NCBI GenBank assembly: GCA_934476515.1
Contig: CAKSNZ010000001.1
Span: 62,001 to 126,000, forward strand
Reading direction: 5' to 3'
DNA length: 64,000 bases
Source: an uncultured Ruminococcus sp.
GTDB taxonomy: Bacteria > Bacillota > Clostridia > Oscillospirales > Acutalibacteraceae
Part shown: piece after piece, positions 17,890 to 26,518 of the stretch
How positions within the stretch are numbered: the stretch's first letter is position 1
How the letters are laid out: the number at the start of each line of letters is the position of its first letter
Made by a program: the position numbers and the translations under genes
Notes under the pieces: generated by a model
The model's database searches: none
Seen by the model: the letters and a program-made list of their open reading frames with translations, nothing else
Told to the model about the DNA's origin: nothing

Positions 17890-18627
17890 CTACTTTAGTG
17901 AGTTTATATAATTTTCCAATAATTCCTTATCTTCTTTTGATAACTCTTTCTTTTCTAACAAGTCAGGTCGCTTATTATACGTGTTAATTAAGGAATGTTC
18001 CTTCTGCCATTTATCCACATTAGCATGATGACCACTGTATAGTACAGGTGGAACTTCTCTATCTCTCCACACCTGTGGCTTTGTATATTGTGGACATTCA
18101 AGAAGTCCATTATAGTGGCTTTCATCAGTAAAGCAAACTGTATCGGAAAGTACACCCTCTGTCATTCTGGAAAGTGCATCAATAAATACAAGTGCAGGTA
18201 ATTCACCACCGGTTAATACATAGTCACCGATAGAAATTTCTTCATCTACATATTCATCAAGTACCCTTTGGTCAACACCTTCATAGTGACCACACAATAC
18301 ACAAACATTCTTATGACTTGAAATATCAATTAGCTTTTGCTGATTTAGAGTTTTGCCTTGTGGTGACATATACACAAAGTAAGGCTTTTCACCAACTTGT
18401 TCACAAATGTTCTCAAAGCATAGTGCAATAGGTTCTGCTTTCATAAGCATACCTTTACCACCACCATAAGGTGTATCATCAACTCTCTTGTGTTTATCAA
18501 AGGCAAAATCCCTAAGCTGATGAGTGTTGATTTCAAGTACGCCTTTCTTTTGAGCTCTGCCTAAAATACTTTCGTTTAAAACTGTTTCACACATTTCCGG
18601 AAACAATGTTATCAAATCAATCCTCAT
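17890..18627 (-). CDS. trmD: tRNA (guanine37-N1)-methyltransferase
   Basis: TrmD methylates G37 next to the anticodon, preventing frameshifting. From ATG 18625-18627 the protein is 245 residues (a TTG codon precedes it). It has the SPOUT knot signatures DDTPYGGGKGMLMKAEP, LCGHYEGVDQRVLDEYVDEEISIGDYVLTGGE and the C-terminal domain HANVDKWQKEHSLINTY. The start overlaps the end of rimM by 11 bases, so translation is probably coupled. No convincing terminator was seen after it. Confidence 0.97.
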   Translation of the reverse strand: MRIDLITLFPEMCETVLNESILGRAQKKGVLEINTHQLRDFAFDKHKRVDDTPYGGGKGMLMKAEPIALCFENICEQVGEKPYFVYMSPQGKTLNQQKLIDISSHKNVCVLCGHYEGVDQRVLDEYVDEEISIGDYVLTGGELPALVFIDALSRMTEGVLSDTVCFTDESHYNGLLECPQYTKPQVWRDREVPPVLYSGHHANVDKWQKEHSLINTYNKRPDLLEKKELSKEDKELLENYINSLK

Positions 18628-19129
18628 CAAATAGTCCTTTCATAGGCTCAATGAGAATATACTCCTCATAAACATTAATTTCCTTAACAATTTCATCAAT
18701 CTTAGGCATTAAGTAAGTTTTGCCGTCACTTGCTTTAATTTCATAAACATCATTTGCACCGGTATAAAGTACATCTGTTACTTTACCATATACAGTACCG
18801 TCATTTATATCTCTAACTTCACAACCGATAATATCTTGTACAAAATACACATCTTCAGGAAGTGGGCAATCATCTCTGTTAATATATAGAACTTTACCGA
18901 CAAGAGGAATTGCATCGTCAATATTATCAATACCTTTAATTTTCATTAGTGCAATATTTTTATGAGGTCTGCTTTTTACAGAAATACTTTTCTTACCGTC
19001 TTTATCAAGATAAAGTGTTGTAAAGCAACTAAAAAAGTCACCACCATCACACCACAATTCTACTCTACACTCACCCTTAATACCGTGAGTGCCTACAATT
19101 TTACCTACTTCAAGATATTCCTTAATCAT
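18617..19129 (-). CDS. rimM: Ribosome maturation factor RimM
   Basis: Assists 16S processing and assembly of the 30S head, binding S19. 170 residues with the opening EYLEVGKIVGTHGIKGECRVELWCDG, followed by the RimM beta-barrel and a PRC-barrel-like half (VYFVQDIIGCEVRDINDGTVYGKVTDVLYTGANDVYEI). GGAGAGAT precedes the ATG. In many genomes rimM-trmD follow rpsP-khpA directly; here they are separated from them by an inverted membrane gene. Confidence 0.95.
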   Translation of the reverse strand: MIKEYLEVGKIVGTHGIKGECRVELWCDGGDFFSCFTTLYLDKDGKKSISVKSRPHKNIALMKIKGIDNIDDAIPLVGKVLYINRDDCPLPEDVYFVQDIIGCEVRDINDGTVYGKVTDVLYTGANDVYEIKASDGKTYLMPKIDEIVKEINVYEEYILIEPMKGLFDED

Positions 19130-19218
19130 AGTATCTCTCCTATTATTTTAAGTATTCTTATTATCTTTTTTTCAATTAACTTTATATCATATATAAATAA
19201 TACCCATACTTTTAGGAT

Positions 19219-19247
19219 ATTTTAACACAAATCACAACTACATTCAA
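19219..19247 (-). promoter_or_regulatory. Sigma-A promoter for rimM-trmD
   Basis: Minus strand: TTGAAT (19242-19247), 17 bases, TAAAAT (19219-19224). It is back to back with the plus-strand promoter at 19255, with only seven bases between the two -35 hexamers. Confidence 0.65.
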
Positions 19248-19254
19248 TATTCAC

Positions 19255-19283
19255 TTGAATTTATGTTATATTTTAGATATAAT
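19255..19283 (+). promoter_or_regulatory. Sigma-A promoter for the membrane glycosyltransferase-like gene
   Basis: TTGAAT (19255-19260), a 17-base spacer and TATAAT (19278-19283), 34 bases before the ATG. Confidence 0.75.
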
Positions 19284-19316
19284 TTATAAGTAGAAAAAAG
19301 AAAAGGATTTTTTATT

Positions 19317-21017
19317 ATGGACAATTCAAAAAAACTTCCTTCTAATAAAAGGGAAAAGGTAGTTGCCCCTAACCTAAAAAAGCAAAATCTTTTTGAAACT
19401 ATATGCTCATATGGTATCACAATTCTTTGCTTTATTTTCTTTGGTTATGTGGCAATAATGTCGGTATTACAAACCAGTGAATTTGACAGTGCTAACTTTG
19501 GTGGAGAAGTTATACAGTTTAACTATGATGACCTGGTAATGAACTTCTTTTTACTTGGTGGATTCTTCTTGTTAGTCTTTGCACTAAGCAGATACGCCAA
19601 TGTTTTCAAGAAAGTTTCAGATTTAGCATTAGTAGTTGGACTTTCGGTTTACACCATAACACTTGGATTTATATGGATATTTATGGCACAGAGTGTTCCT
19701 GCTGCTGACTCAGGCACAGTTACTCAAACTGCCATGGAAGTTGCAAAAGGTAACTATCAATCATTCCAAACAAGTAATGATACCTTCTATAATAATGTTA
19801 GTTACTACAAGATTTATCCATTCCAACTTGGTTTTGTGTTTATCAGTGAAATTGTTTACAGAATTTTCGGTACAACAACTTCAATGCCAATGCAGGTATT
19901 TAATGTACTGGCTTTAACTGCTCTTTACATTGCTATTGTAGCAATCAGTAAAAAATTATTTAAGAGTAAGTCAGTTACATTTATTACAGTGTTTATGTTA
20001 GCCGGTTGTATTCAGGGTATTTTATTCACAACATTTGTTTACGGTAATATTATCGGTATTGCATCAGCAATGTGGGCTTGTTACTTTGTAATCAGATTTA
20101 TGCAAAGTGAAGAAAAACGCAACTACTTAAACCTACTACCTGCATCATTACTAATGGCACTTTCAGTTGTAGCAAAGTACAACAATATGATTTGGCTGGC
20201 AGCTATTTGTATTGCACTTCTAATTTATATTATTAAGAACAAAAAGTGGTTACACTTTGTTTCTATTGCATTTGTAGTTTTGATTTCTGTTGGTTCATTT
20301 AACCTAGTTATTATGAGTTACGAAAAGAGAAGTGGTGTTGACCTTGGTAAAGGTGTTGACCAAATTCTTTACTTAGATGCCGGTTTAAATGAATCTGCTA
20401 TGGCTCCCGGTTGGTACAACGATATGGCTAAGTCACAGTTCTTAAATGCTAACTTAGATAATAAACAAGCTGACACATGGGCTAAGACAGATATTAAAGA
20501 AAGACTTAATAAATTTAAGCAAGACTCTCACTACAGAAACAATTTCTTTAGCAAGAAAATTCTTTCACAATGGAATGAACCATCATACGAAAGTTTATGG
20601 GTAAGCCAAGTTAAGGGTCATTACTTTGGTGAAATTAAGGAAAATACAACACTATACAGTATTTACAGTGGCAAGATAAATAAGTTCCTATATGACTACT
20701 TTGATTTCTTCCAGATGATTACATTTATTCTCTTTGCAATTGGTGTTGCAGGATTAATCAAAAAGAGATGTTCAGCTGAAACAATTATGATTTTAACAGG
20801 TCTTGCCGGTGGTTTTATTTACCACACATTATTTGAAGGTAAAAGCCAATATGTACTTACATACTTTATTGTAATGATTATGTTCTCATCATACGGTCTA
20901 TATCTACTTGTTAAGCCAAAGAATTTTAACAATAACAGTGACAGTGAAAAAGAAACTCTCGGTGACAAATTCAAGAAAGTTATCTTTAAGATTGACAGCA
21001 AAACAAGACAATCTTAA
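19317..21017 (+). CDS. Multispanning membrane protein, GT39/PMT-like glycosyltransferase
   Basis: 566 residues with a Lys-rich cytoplasmic start (1-25) and about eleven hydrophobic segments. A large extracytoplasmic loop before the last membrane segments contains KGVDQILYLDAGLNESAMAPGWYN. An acidic residue in the first outer loop (VPAADSGTVTQTA) fits the GT-C fold, which uses lipid-linked sugars as donors. I recognise the general family, not a specific enzyme; substrate and acceptor are unknown. It is a single-gene unit with its own promoter and terminator, inserted on the opposite strand between rimM-trmD and the ffh operon. Confidence 0.75.
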   Translation: MDNSKKLPSNKREKVVAPNLKKQNLFETICSYGITILCFIFFGYVAIMSVLQTSEFDSANFGGEVIQFNYDDLVMNFFLLGGFFLLVFALSRYANVFKKVSDLALVVGLSVYTITLGFIWIFMAQSVPAADSGTVTQTAMEVAKGNYQSFQTSNDTFYNNVSYYKIYPFQLGFVFISEIVYRIFGTTTSMPMQVFNVLALTALYIAIVAISKKLFKSKSVTFITVFMLAGCIQGILFTTFVYGNIIGIASAMWACYFVIRFMQSEEKRNYLNLLPASLLMALSVVAKYNNMIWLAAICIALLIYIIKNKKWLHFVSIAFVVLISVGSFNLVIMSYEKRSGVDLGKGVDQILYLDAGLNESAMAPGWYNDMAKSQFLNANLDNKQADTWAKTDIKERLNKFKQDSHYRNNFFSKKILSQWNEPSYESLWVSQVKGHYFGEIKENTTLYSIYSGKINKFLYDYFDFFQMITFILFAIGVAGLIKKRCSAETIMILTGLAGGFIYHTLFEGKSQYVLTYFIVMIMFSSYGLYLLVKPKNFNNNSDSEKETLGDKFKKVIFKIDSKTRQS

Positions 21018-21041
21018 TAAACTAAATTAACAAAAGCAAAA

Positions 21042-21078
21042 ACTGACTCAAGTAAAACTACTTGGGTCAGTTCTTTTT
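21042..21078 (+). terminator. Terminator of the GT39-like gene
   Basis: A 14-bp stem (21042-21055 with 21060-21073, one wobble pair, loop of 4) followed by CTTTTT. Confidence 0.9.
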
Positions 21079-21085
21079 CTGCATA

Positions 21086-21116
21086 AAAATATCCCCCATA
21101 TTGGGGGTTATTTTTG
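21086..21116 (-). terminator. Terminator of the ylxM-ffh-rpsP-khpA operon
   Basis: CCCCC/GGGGG core (21094-21098 with 21104-21108) extended by A/T pairs, five bases past the khpA stop. T-runs occur on both sides, so it may act in both directions. Confidence 0.8.
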
Positions 21117-21121
21117 GAATA

Positions 21122-21355
21122 TCAGTCGATTTCAACTGAAATTCTTTCGTTATTACGGATAGCTGCAGAACGAGCTACTGTACGGATAGCCTTAGCAATT
21201 CTGCCTTGCTTACCGATAATTCTACCCATATCACTTTCAGCAGCATGAATATGATATACAGTAACGCCTTCAGCATCCTTTTCGTCCTGAGTTACAAAAA
21301 CCTTGTCAGGTTCTTCAACAAGACCTTTGGCAATGATTGTGAGTAATTCTGTCAT
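21122..21355 (-). CDS. khpA: KH-domain RNA-binding protein KhpA
   Basis: A 77-residue single KH domain with the GxxG RNA-binding loop in GRIIGKQGRIAKAIRTV. In Streptococcus and related bacteria KhpA pairs with KhpB (Jag/EloR) and influences cell elongation through RNA binding. The start ATG overlaps the rpsP stop by one base, and GGAGGG lies upstream within rpsP. Confidence 0.93.
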   Translation of the reverse strand: MTELLTIIAKGLVEEPDKVFVTQDEKDAEGVTVYHIHAAESDMGRIIGKQGRIAKAIRTVARSAAIRNNERISVEID

Positions 21356-21594
21356 TATAGAATACCCTCCTTCTTTAACAATGCCTTAACTGTATCTGTA
21401 GGCTGTGCACCCTTAGCAATCCAAGTCTTAACTGCATCAGCATCAACATTAACTGTTGAAGGTTTTGTTAGAGGATTGTATGTGCCGATTTCTTCGATGA
21501 AACGACCATCTCTAGGATATCTTGAGTCAGCAACTACGATTCTGTAGAAAGGAGACTTCTTAGCACCCATTCTTCTTAGTCTAATCTTTACCAT
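21355..21594 (-). CDS. rpsP: 30S ribosomal protein S16
   Basis: 79 residues, the normal size. It starts [20 protein letters not shown] and continues [19 protein letters not shown], both diagnostic of S16. GGAGGTGA precedes the ATG. It lies between ffh and khpA in the classic order. Confidence 0.98.
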   Translation of the reverse strand: MVKIRLRRMGAKKSPFYRIVVADSRYPRDGRFIEEIGTYNPLTKPSTVNVDADAVKTWIAKGAQPTDTVKALLKKEGIL

Positions 21595-21657
21595 TATATT
21601 TTCACCTCCATAATTAAGTATCTATATCACCAAAATTAATTGGATAATAACTATTTG

Positions 21658-23064
21658 TTAGAACGGAAAACCTCCACCCATTGGTGGCATTCCGTTTCCA
21701 CCCATATTGCCTAGGTCACCAAGTTCATTTAAGTTTGGCATACCTTTCATCATGGCTCTGCGTTTGCCCTTCTTGCCTTTGCCGGTAAACTGTTTCATCA
21801 TTTTCTGCATTTGTTCAAGTTGCTTTAGAAGTCTGTTAACTTCTTCAACCTTTCTACCTGAACCGGCAGCAATTCTTTTTTTTCTACTGGCATTAATAAG
21901 GCTTGGCTTTTCTCTTTCGGCCGGTGTCATTGAGTAAATAATAGCCTCACACCAGTCAATCTGTCTATCGTCAATATCAGCATTTTCAAGTTGTTTTCCA
22001 AGTCCCGGAATCTTACCTAAAATGCCCTTAATAGGACCCATCTTCTTAATCTGCTCAAACTGTTGTAGCAAATCGTTAAAGTCCATCTTGTTTTCCATCA
22101 TTTTCTTGGCAACTGCTTCAGCTTTCTTTTCATCAAGCTTTGCCTCTACATCTTCAATAAGAGTAAGCACATCGCCCATACCAAGGATACGGCTTGCCAT
22201 TCTGTCAGGATGGAAAACTTCTAAATCCTCAAGTTTTTCACCTGTACCACAGAACTTAATTGGTTTGCCTGTAACTTCCTTAACAGAAAGTGCAGCACCA
22301 CCACGAGTATCACCGTCTAACTTAGTTAGGATAACACCTGTGATTTCAAGCAAGTCATTAAATGACTTTGCAACATTAACTGCGTCCTGACCTGTCATTG
22401 AGTCGATAACCAAAAGAATTTCATCAGGATTAACTTCCTTCTTAATATTCTTTAGTTCTTCCATAAGTTCTTCATCAATGTGAAGACGACCGGCAGTATC
22501 AAGGATAACTACATCATTACCGTAGTCTTTAGCGTGTTTAATAGCTTCTTTTGCAATTTTTACAGGGTTCTTCTTGCCCATTTCAAATACAGGAGCTCCT
22601 GCCTTTGCACCAACAACCTTTAACTGGTCAATAGCAGCAGGTCTGTAAATATCACAAGCTACAAGTAAAGGTCTTCTACCCTGTGACTTTAGCATTTTTG
22701 CAAGTTTAGCAGTATGAGTAGTTTTACCACTACCCTGAAGACCACACATCATAATTACTGTTGGTGGCTTAGATGCGAATTTAATCTTTTCTTCTTCTCC
22801 ACCCATCAGTGCAGTTAGTTCTTCATTAACTATTTTAACAACCATCTGTGCAGGAGTTAGGCTTTCCATAACATCCTGACCGATAGCTCTCTCAGTAACT
22901 TTGTTAGTAAAGTTCTTAGCAACTTTAAAGTTTACATCAGCCTCTAGAAGTGCCAATCGCACTTCACGCATAGCTTCTTTAACATCACTTTCAGTAAGTT
23001 TACCTTTATTTTTTAACTTTTTAAAAGCATTACTTAGCTTATCAGAAAGACCTTCAAATGCCAC
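21658..23064 (-). CDS. ffh: Signal recognition particle protein Ffh
   Basis: GTPase that binds 4.5S RNA and signal sequences of nascent membrane proteins. 468 residues: N domain (1-90), G domain with GLQGSGKTTHTAKLAKML (P-loop about 108-115), DTAGRLHIDEELM, TKLDGDTRGGAALS, and an M domain rich in methionine ending in MPPMGGGFPF. The start is GTG at 23062-23064 with a strong AGGAGGT site. ylxM lies 12 bases upstream. Confidence 0.98.
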   Translation of the reverse strand: MAFEGLSDKLSNAFKKLKNKGKLTESDVKEAMREVRLALLEADVNFKVAKNFTNKVTERAIGQDVMESLTPAQMVVKIVNEELTALMGGEEEKIKFASKPPTVIMMCGLQGSGKTTHTAKLAKMLKSQGRRPLLVACDIYRPAAIDQLKVVGAKAGAPVFEMGKKNPVKIAKEAIKHAKDYGNDVVILDTAGRLHIDEELMEELKNIKKEVNPDEILLVIDSMTGQDAVNVAKSFNDLLEITGVILTKLDGDTRGGAALSVKEVTGKPIKFCGTGEKLEDLEVFHPDRMASRILGMGDVLTLIEDVEAKLDEKKAEAVAKKMMENKMDFNDLLQQFEQIKKMGPIKGILGKIPGLGKQLENADIDDRQIDWCEAIIYSMTPAEREKPSLINASRKKRIAAGSGRKVEEVNRLLKQLEQMQKMMKQFTGKGKKGKRRAMMKGMPNLNELGDLGNMGGNGMPPMGGGFPF

Positions 23065-23076
23065 AGGACTTACCTC

Positions 23077-23442
23077 CTATTCTTGATTTAGCAGTTCATT
23101 TACAACCAAGGTCATTTCATCAACCTTAGCAATAAGTGAACTTTTATCTTCTTTATCTAAAACACATTTTGTTTCTTCAAGGGACTTTTTCAGTTTAGAA
23201 AGTCCTTCTTGAGTTTCAACAAAACGCTTGTATAATCCTAATTTTTCTTCAAAAGTTTGGAGGTTACCTTCGGCTCTCTTAATTAAGTCCCTTACTCCTT
23301 GACGAGTAATTCCCATATCATCAGCAATCTCCGAAAGTGAGAGGTCATCATTATAGTACATCTCAGTTGCATATCTAACTTTATCGGTCAAAAGTTCACC
23401 GTAAAAGTCAAGCAAAAGAGAATTCTCTATGTTCTTTTCCAT
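23077..23442 (-). CDS. ylxM: YlxM-family helix-turn-helix protein
   Basis: A 121-residue protein of the UPF0122/YlxM family, encoded just before ffh in most Firmicutes and implicated in the SRP pathway. The sigma-70 region-4-like helix-turn-helix is LSLSEIADDMGITRQGVRDLIKRAEGNL, followed by a coiled coil. I chose ATG 23440-23442; the GTG at 23451 would fall inside the Shine-Dalgarno AAAGGTGA. Confidence 0.93.
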   Translation of the reverse strand: MEKNIENSLLLDFYGELLTDKVRYATEMYYNDDLSLSEIADDMGITRQGVRDLIKRAEGNLQTFEEKLGLYKRFVETQEGLSKLKKSLEETKCVLDKEDKSSLIAKVDEMTLVVNELLNQE

Positions 23443-23458
23443 TTGACTCACCTTTCAA

Positions 23459-23481
23459 CTGTAAAGTTTTTTTCTTTACAG
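23459..23481 (-). promoter_or_regulatory. Leader hairpin at the 5' end of the ylxM-ffh transcript
   Basis: A perfect 8-bp inverted repeat, CTGTAAAG and CTTTACAG, with a 7-base loop. It lies at about +1 to +24 of the predicted transcript and ends 16 bases before the ATG. It may stabilise the RNA or be a protein site; the function is not known. Confidence 0.55.
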
Positions 23482-23488
23482 CATAGTT

Positions 23489-23517
23489 ATTATATAATAA
23501 AGCCATAATAAAGTCAA
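23489..23517 (-). promoter_or_regulatory. Sigma-A promoter for ylxM-ffh-rpsP-khpA
   Basis: Minus strand: TTGACT (23512-23517), 17 bases, TATAAT (23489-23494). Confidence 0.85.
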
Positions 23518-23742
23518 TAGTTTTCTTACTTTAATTAAATTTTATTAAAATTGCCTTTGTTATATTATTTATATAAAGTTTACATCTTGTTTATATTCAC
23601 TTAATTTTCACCTATATATAAATAAGTAAACATATTATATAGCAAAATAAAACAACAGAAAAACTACAAAATATATTTTTGTTAGTGAAAATCACAAAAT
23701 TAAAATTTCTGAAAAATTTTTGGTGATATGTACTAAAAAATG

Positions 23743-23751
23743 TGTTATAAT
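23743..23751 (+). promoter_or_regulatory. Extended -10 promoter for phoH-ybeY
   Basis: TGTTATAAT is a perfect extended -10 element. A TTGGTG lies upstream but 20 bases away, so the -35 is poor, and the extended -10 probably compensates. Confidence 0.5.
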
Positions 23752-23781
23752 TTATTAGTATCAAACAAATGGGGGATTATT

Positions 23782-24750
23782 TTGGAACAAATAATCAGCA
23801 TCGACAGAATGGAACATGCAGTTGCTCTTTTCGGTAGCTTTGATGAGAACATCAAAATGATTGAAAATGAGTACAATGTTCATGTAATTGGTCGAGACAG
23901 TGAATTAAAAATTTCAGGTGAAGCAGAAAGTGTAAGCAAAGCAGTAAAAGTTATTGATAGCTTACTTTCCTTTATCAACAAGGGTGAAGCCCTTAGTGAA
24001 CAAAACATTAGATACTGTATGAGCCTTGTAAACGAAGGCAGTGAGGAAAAGATTCAAGAACTTTCCACTGACTGTGTATGTATTACAAGCAAAGGTAAGC
24101 CTGTTAAGCCTAAGACCTTAGGGCAGAAAAGATACTGTCAAAGTATCGCAAAGAACACTATTACAATCGGTGTTGGTCCTGCCGGTACAGGTAAAACTTA
24201 TCTTGCAGTTGCAATGGCAGTTACTGCCTTTAGGGCAAAGCAAGTTAACAGAATTATCCTAACAAGACCTGCTGTAGAAGCCGGTGAAAAGTTGGGATTC
24301 TTACCCGGTGACTTACAGAGTAAGGTTGACCCATATTTAAGGCCACTATACGATGCACTATTTGATATGTTGGGTGCAGAAACCTACAACAAATATGTTG
24401 AAAGAGGTAACATTGAAGTTGCACCTTTAGCTTATATGAGAGGTAGAACTCTTGACGATAGCTTTATTATCCTTGATGAAGCGCAGAATACTTCTAGGGA
24501 ACAGATGAAAATGTTCCTTACTCGACTTGGTTTTAACTCAAAAATGGTTATTACCGGTGACATAACACAGATTGACCTACCCGGTGGAGTAAAGAGTGGT
24601 TTAAAAGATTGTATTCGTGTACTAAAGGATATTAAGGATATACAACATATTTCATTTAGCGAGAAGGATGTTGTAAGACATCACCTTGTACAAGATATTA
24701 TTAAAGCATATGCTAAGACTGAGGAGAGAAGGAAAAATGACAGAAAATAA
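23782..24750 (+). CDS. phoH: PhoH-like P-loop ATPase
   Basis: 322 residues from TTG 23782-23784, chosen because GGGGGA lies just upstream; an in-frame ATG at 23740 overlaps the promoter -10 element. An N-terminal KH-like region (to about 100) precedes the helicase-like ATPase: Walker A GVGPAGTGKTYLAVA, RPAVEAGEKLGFLPGDL, and Walker B FIILDEAQNTS. PhoH proteins next to ybeY are thought to act in RNA metabolism. The 3' end overlaps ybeY by 14 bases. Confidence 0.93.
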   Translation: MEQIISIDRMEHAVALFGSFDENIKMIENEYNVHVIGRDSELKISGEAESVSKAVKVIDSLLSFINKGEALSEQNIRYCMSLVNEGSEEKIQELSTDCVCITSKGKPVKPKTLGQKRYCQSIAKNTITIGVGPAGTGKTYLAVAMAVTAFRAKQVNRIILTRPAVEAGEKLGFLPGDLQSKVDPYLRPLYDALFDMLGAETYNKYVERGNIEVAPLAYMRGRTLDDSFIILDEAQNTSREQMKMFLTRLGFNSKMVITGDITQIDLPGGVKSGLKDCIRVLKDIKDIQHISFSEKDVVRHHLVQDIIKAYAKTEERRKNDRK

Positions 24751-25243
24751 AATCAGAGTAATCATCACCAACAAGCAGAAGACTGTAAAAATTCCTACTG
24801 GCCTAAGAATGTTAGTAAGAAGAACTTGTAACGCAGTTTTGAGAATGGAAAACTTCCAAGGTCCTGCTGAAGTTAGTGTAACTTTCGTTGACAATGCAGG
24901 TATCAAGGAACTTAATGCACAGTACAGAAACAAAGATATTGAAACAGATGTACTATCTTTCCCTATGGGTGAAAACGGTGTATGGGACAAGAACCCTGAA
25001 ACCGGTGCATATATCTTAGGTGATGTTGTAATTTCTATGGAAAAGGCTCTTAGCCAAGCTGAAACATACGGTCACTCACTTCAGAGAGAAGTTGGTTACT
25101 TAACTGCTCACAGTGTACTTCATCTTCTCGGTTATGACCATATGGAACCACTTGAAAGAGTACATATGAGAGAAAAAGAAGAATTAGTTATGGAACAGCT
25201 TGGTCTTCCTGCAAGTATCAGCTACATTCCTGATAACGAATAA
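24737..25243 (+). CDS. ybeY: Endoribonuclease YbeY
   Basis: Zn-dependent endoribonuclease for 16S 3'-end maturation and ribosome quality control. 168 residues from ATG 24737-24739 (GAGAAGGAA upstream). The zinc site HSVLHLLGYDHMEP, and the preceding DIETDVLSFPMGE and GDVVISMEKA, are characteristic. It overlaps the end of phoH, so the pair is probably coupled. A longer frame from 24686 is ignored. Confidence 0.96.
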   Translation: MTENKIRVIITNKQKTVKIPTGLRMLVRRTCNAVLRMENFQGPAEVSVTFVDNAGIKELNAQYRNKDIETDVLSFPMGENGVWDKNPETGAYILGDVVISMEKALSQAETYGHSLQREVGYLTAHSVLHLLGYDHMEPLERVHMREKEELVMEQLGLPASISYIPDNE

Positions 25244-25265
25244 TTTTATCCATCATAGAATATTT

Positions 25266-25310
25266 CACGCCACACAGATAAGACTACTGTCAATCTTGTG
25301 GCGTGTTTTT
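25266..25310 (+). terminator. Terminator of phoH-ybeY
   Basis: A 9-bp perfect stem CACGCCACA (25266-25274) with TGTGGCGTG (25297-25305) and a 22-base loop region, followed directly by TTTTT. Confidence 0.8.
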
Positions 25311-25325
25311 GTGTAAGGATTATTA

Positions 25326-25354
25326 TTGCATAAAACCTCTGTTTCAATTATAAT
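25326..25354 (+). promoter_or_regulatory. Sigma-A promoter for era-yqzL-recO-mutS2
   Basis: TTGCAT (25326-25331), 17 bases, TATAAT (25349-25354), 27 bases before the era ATG. Confidence 0.8.
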
Positions 25355-25381
25355 AGATACAGAAAATTAAGGAGTACAAAT

Positions 25382-26293
25382 ATGAACTTTAACGATAAAT
25401 CAGCCTTTATTGCAATTATTGGCAGACCTAATGTAGGCAAAAGCTCAATTCTAAATAAATTACTTGGTCAGAAAGTGGCTATTGTTTCTTCAAAGCCACA
25501 AACAACAAGAACAAGAATTATGGGTGTATTAACAGAAGGAAAGGACCAATTAGTTTTCCTAGATACACCGGGTATGCACAAACCTAAAAATTCTCTTGGT
25601 GACTATATGGTTCGTTCAATTAACGAGTCAGTTGCAGGTGTAGATGCTTGTTTACTTGTAACAGAAGCAGGTCAGGAAATAAGAGAAAATGAAAGAATGT
25701 TAATTGAAAAGATTAAGAAACTTGATTTACCTTGTGTATTGGCAATTAATAAAACCGACACTATAAACGACAAGGAAGTTATCCTTGAACAAATCATTAA
25801 GTATTCAAAGGAAATGGACTTTGATGCTATTGTTCCTGTATCAGCAGAAACAGGTTCAAAACTTGATGAACTAAAGGAAGAATTAAAGAAATTTACTTCA
25901 GAAGGTGGTCATTTCTTCCCTGATGACACACTAACAGACCAACCTGAAAAGGTACTTGCTGCTGAAATGATTAGAGAAAAAATTCTAAGACTGACAGAAA
26001 AAGAAATTCCTCATGGCACAGCAGTAGTTATCGAAAGAATGAAAATGCGTGACGACAAAAATCTTATGGACATTGACGCAACAATTTATTGCGAAAGAGA
26101 TACTCACAAAGGTATCTTAATCGGCAAAAAAGGTGCAATGCTTAAAAAGATTTCCACATATGCAAGACAAGATATGGAAAACTTCTTTGGTTGCAAAGTA
26201 AACCTAAAAACATGGATTAAGGTAAAAGAGGACTGGAGAAACAAAGAAAATCTAATGCGTAGCTTTGGATTTGATAGTAATGATTTTCAGTAA
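25382..26293 (+). CDS. era: GTPase Era
   Basis: Ribosome-associated GTPase needed for 30S maturation. 303 residues: G1 GRPNVGKSSILNKLLG, G2 region TTRTRIMGV, G3 DTPGMHKPK, G4 NKTD, then a C-terminal KH domain with IGKKGAMLKKISTYARQDME that binds the 3' end of 16S rRNA. AAGGAG precedes the ATG. First gene of a repair and ribosome unit. Confidence 0.97.
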   Translation: MNFNDKSAFIAIIGRPNVGKSSILNKLLGQKVAIVSSKPQTTRTRIMGVLTEGKDQLVFLDTPGMHKPKNSLGDYMVRSINESVAGVDACLLVTEAGQEIRENERMLIEKIKKLDLPCVLAINKTDTINDKEVILEQIIKYSKEMDFDAIVPVSAETGSKLDELKEELKKFTSEGGHFFPDDTLTDQPEKVLAAEMIREKILRLTEKEIPHGTAVVIERMKMRDDKNLMDIDATIYCERDTHKGILIGKKGAMLKKISTYARQDMENFFGCKVNLKTWIKVKEDWRNKENLMRSFGFDSNDFQ

Positions 26294-26353
26294 TCCCATA
26301 ATTTTCTGACAATATATTTATCCCTCGGTAAAATACTATTAGGGGTGATAAAT

Positions 26354-26518
26354 ATGAATGAAACAGATGCTTGGAATTACTTTTTACAAAGTGGTGCAGT
26401 AAACGATTACCTAACCTACCTATCTATACAACAAGCTAAAAATGCAGGTAAGGAGCTAGAAAACAACAATGAAAACTCTGACAGAAGGGCTAATACTGAG
26501 AGAACAGAATATCGGTGA
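26354..26518 (+). CDS. YqzL-like small protein
   Basis: A 54-residue frame starting ATG 26354 with a good AGGGGTGA site. The N-terminal half MNETDAWNYFLQSGAVNDYL follows the pattern (Trp, Phe, Ser/Thr-Gly, then Tyr-Leu) of the YqzL family, which sits between era and recO in Bacillus. The polar C-terminus is longer than I expect for YqzL and overlaps the start of recO by 50 bases in another frame. Function is unknown in the family. The identification is by pattern and position. Confidence 0.7.
   Translation: MNETDAWNYFLQSGAVNDYLTYLSIQQAKNAGKELENNNENSDRRANTERTEYR

Larger units (their letters stand above)
23443..23781. other. Divergent intergenic region between ylxM and phoH
   Basis: About 340 bases of very AT-rich DNA with no gene visible. 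It holds the ylxM promoter and a leader hairpin on the left, and the phoH promoter on the right. The middle part, about 23520-23715, consists of short A- and T-runs without recognisable repeats. Confidence 0.7.
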
